Shown here piece after piece: positions 6,015-7,471 of a DNA stretch of 7,471 nucleotides. The DNA is from Dehalococcoidia bacterium (lineage in GTDB: Bacteria > Chloroflexota > Dehalococcoidia > Dehalococcoidales > RBG-16-60-22): positions 1-7,471 of the forward strand of contig SOKS01000156.1 in NCBI GenBank assembly GCA_004375725.1. The letters run 5' to 3'. Under the pieces are notes generated by a model. That model worked only from the letters and a program-made list of their open reading frames with translations, was not told the origin of the DNA and made no database searches. Made by a program: the position numbers and the translations under genes. Position 1 is the first letter of the stretch, and each line of letters begins with the position of its first letter.

Positions 6015-7271
6015 ATGAAATTGTATCGGGCACCACGCGGAACAACCGACATTCTGCCAGAGGAACAGGCCTACTGGCGTTACATCGAGCAAAAAGCAGC
6101 CCGTATCTGCCAGCTCTATGGTTATGAGCGGATTGATTCTCCGGCGTTTGAGGACACCTCCCTTTTCACGCGCAGCGTAGGACCGGGAACGGACATCGTG
6201 GAAAAGGAGATGTACTCCTTCACCGATAAAGGCGGCAATCAGGTCACGCTGCGCCCGGAAGGCACCGCACCGGTATGCCGTGCCTATCTGGAGCACGGAT
6301 TTCACAGCCGGCCGCAGCCGGTCAAACTCTACTACCTGGCCGCCATTTTTCGATATGAAAGGCCACAGGCGGGAAGATTCAGGCAGCACTACCAGTTTGG
6401 CTGCGAGGCCATCGGCGACGACGACCCGGCAATCGATGCGGAAAACATTGACCTTGCCTGGCAGTTTTTTCAGTCGCTGGGCCTGCAGCGCCTTACCCTG
6501 CAACTGAACAGCATCGGCTGTAAGCAGTGCCGGCCGGGCTACCTCGGCGTTTTGCAGGAATACTACGCCGGTCACGCGGCGGCGCTATGCAACGATTGCC
6601 GGAAAAGATTAAGCCGCAACCTGCTCCGGCTGCTCGACTGCAAGCAGCCGTCCTGCCAGGACGTGGCTGACCAGGCACCCCGGAGCGCTGACCACCTGTG
6701 CCCGCAGTGCCGTGAGCACTTTGAGCGGCTCGTTACATACCTCGACCTGCTGAAGATTCCCTTCACCCTCAACCACCGCCTGGTTCGCGGGCTTGATTAC
6801 TACACGAGAACCGTTTTTGAAATTCAGCCCGCAAACGGAGGCGCACAGAGCACCATCTGCGGCGGCGGGCGGTATGATGACCTGATTGAGGAACTGGGCG
6901 GCAGACCAACACCCGCCATCGGCTTTGCCATCGGCATGGAACGGATAATCCTCAATCTAAAGGCACAGTCTTTGCCCGTCCCACCCCTGCCCAGGCCGCT
7001 GGTATTTATCGCCCGCCAGGGTGAGGCCGCCAGAAATGAAACGGTCAGGCTGGCATCTTACCTGAGGCAGAAGGGCATCGGCGTCATCATGGCCACCGGT
7101 GACCGCAGCCTCAAGGCACAGCTCAGACAGGCCAATAACCTGGGGGTGCATTATACCGTTATAATAGGGGAGGAAGAATTACAAAATGGCACCGCATCAT
7201 TGCGGGATATGACCACCGCCGGGCAGAAAACGGTCAGGGTGACTAAATTACCAGAACTCTTGAAAGGTTAA
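6015..7271 (+). CDS. hisS: Histidyl-tRNA synthetase (HisRS)
   Basis: The 418-residue class II synthetase charges tRNA-His with histidine. Motif 1 begins after APRGTTDILPEE. The TLRPEGTAPVCRAY segment (78-91) and motif 2 (FRYERPQAGRFRQHYQFGCE, 112-131) contact ATP and acceptor stem. The two histidine signatures are LVRGLDYYTRTVFE (256-269) and GGGRYDDLIEELGG (283-296). Motif 3 is GFAIGMERI (303-311). The C-terminal anticodon-binding domain spans about 326-418. The insertion region carries four cysteine pairs (C169/C172, C192/C195, C209/C214, C229/C232), suggesting one or two zinc sites. I recall a similar Cys-rich insert in clostridial HisRS. The ATG has only a weak SD (GGG at 6009-6011, close in), so coupling to the gene 12 bp upstream is likely. 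No T-box leader is seen. Confidence 0.97.
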   Translation: MKLYRAPRGTTDILPEEQAYWRYIEQKAARICQLYGYERIDSPAFEDTSLFTRSVGPGTDIVEKEMYSFTDKGGNQVTLRPEGTAPVCRAYLEHGFHSRPQPVKLYYLAAIFRYERPQAGRFRQHYQFGCEAIGDDDPAIDAENIDLAWQFFQSLGLQRLTLQLNSIGCKQCRPGYLGVLQEYYAGHAAALCNDCRKRLSRNLLRLLDCKQPSCQDVADQAPRSADHLCPQCREHFERLVTYLDLLKIPFTLNHRLVRGLDYYTRTVFEIQPANGGAQSTICGGGRYDDLIEELGGRPTPAIGFAIGMERIILNLKAQSLPVPPLPRPLVFIARQGEAARNETVRLASYLRQKGIGVIMATGDRSLKAQLRQANNLGVHYTVIIGEEELQNGTASLRDMTTAGQKTVRVTKLPELLKG

Positions 7272-7328
7272 AGCAGACCGGGATGAAGTAAAATATGGTG
7301 TTTTTATGTAAATTTTTTACCAAAAGCC

Positions 7329-7357
7329 TTGACAAAAATATTTTTTCTGTTTATATT
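7329..7357 (+). promoter_or_regulatory. Strong promoter at the right edge
   Basis: TTGACA (7329-7334) and TATATT (7352-7357) have the optimal 17-bp spacing. The predicted start is near 7364. A leader of about 27 nt carries AAGGGGGTGAT, a near-perfect match to the 16S anti-SD. Confidence 0.8.
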
Positions 7358-7377
7358 ATGAGTAACGTTAGCAATAA
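7356..7377 (+). promoter_or_regulatory. 22-bp dyad overlapping -10 and start: candidate operator
   Basis: The half-sites TTAT-N3-TAAC (7356-7366) and GTTA-N3-ATAA (7367-7377) are exact reverse complements at 8 of 11 positions, around the perfect core TAACGTTA (7363-7370). The dyad begins on the last two bases of the -10 and covers about -8 to +14, the usual place for a repressor of MarR or TetR size. The regulator is not in the window. Confidence 0.5.
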
Positions 7378-7390
7378 AGGGGGTGATGTA

Positions 7391-7462
7391 ATGGCAGGAC
7401 CCGCAAGGGGAACGAGTTTTAAACTCGAAAAACGGACACAGAAGAAATCTTTGTCTCCATAA
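7391..7462 (+). CDS. Small ORF of 23 codons after a strong promoter and SD
   Basis: ATG at 7391 to TAA at 7460-7462 encodes a basic peptide starting MAGPARGTSFKLEK and ending KKSLSP, with no membrane segment or cysteine. The SD (within 7377-7386) is excellent. I do not recognise the peptide. It could be a real small protein, a leader peptide for a gene beyond the right edge, or a chance ORF. Within it are a 7-bp-arm inverted repeat around GAGTTTTAAACTC and an imperfect hairpin (about 7434-7459), which would fit a leader with RNA structure. The remaining bases to the window end hold nothing recognisable. Confidence 0.35.
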   Translation: MAGPARGTSFKLEKRTQKKSLSP

Positions 7463-7471
7463 AATAAAGGC

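Noticed and set aside
5997..6575. 192-residue open frame on the - strand
   Set aside because: Antisense to the hisS N-terminal half, which carries clear synthetase motifs.
7287..7320. AT-rich inverted repeat (GTAAAA/TTTTAC) after hisS as a terminator
   Set aside because: A six-pair AT stem with a 21-nt loop is too weak; no GC stem is seen before the next promoter.
7356..7377. CIRCE heat-shock operator at the right edge
   Set aside because: The dyad has no 9-nt spacer and lacks the TTAGCACTC/GAGTGCTAA arms.
7392..7471. Open +1 frame running to the right edge as a frameshifted longer gene
   Set aside because: It is preceded directly by a TAA and has no start codon; coding potential cannot be shown over so short a stretch.

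Overview
The window looks like a stretch of ordinary chromosome from an anaerobic bacterium. A tungsten/molybdenum-type aldehyde ferredoxin oxidoreductase, MoaD-like proteins, an S20 ribosomal protein with a long charged tail and a cysteine-rich HisRS together suggest a Chloroflexota (Dehalococcoidia-like) lineage. That placement is inference from protein flavour; no search was possible. Promoters of the ordinary sigma-70/A type and good Shine-Dalgarno (SD) sites recur throughout.

Left part, 1-1275: the C-terminal end of an MFS transporter runs off the left edge and is followed by a plausible terminator. Next is a yjbQ/UPF0047-family gene on the + strand, convergent with only 8 bp between stops with rpsT (ribosomal protein S20) on the - strand. 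S20 starts at a TTG and carries a roughly 44-residue acidic-then-lysine-rich tail. Middle, 1272-3629: a long RelA/SpoT-homologue (RSH) gene on the - strand, upstream of rpsT. A 186-bp divergent intergenic region holds a promoter for each direction.

Right part, 3630-7271 (+ strand): an aldehyde ferredoxin oxidoreductase gene with its own promoter and a hairpin terminator. Then comes a tight run of moaD-like 1, moaD-like 2 and hisS (gaps of 3 and 12 bp). The first MoaD-like protein ends in Gly-Gly, as expected of a sulfur carrier for molybdopterin synthesis, the cofactor the oxidoreductase needs. The second has lost this tail. At the right edge, a consensus promoter with a 22-bp dyad over its -10/start region drives a well-positioned SD and a 23-codon ORF.

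No mobile element, CRISPR array, rRNA or tRNA was seen. No whole new system is evident. The points most worth following are the RSH enzyme, which joins a nearly complete hydrolase domain to a RelA-type EXDD synthetase motif; the tail-less MoaD paralogue; and the operator-like dyad at the right edge.
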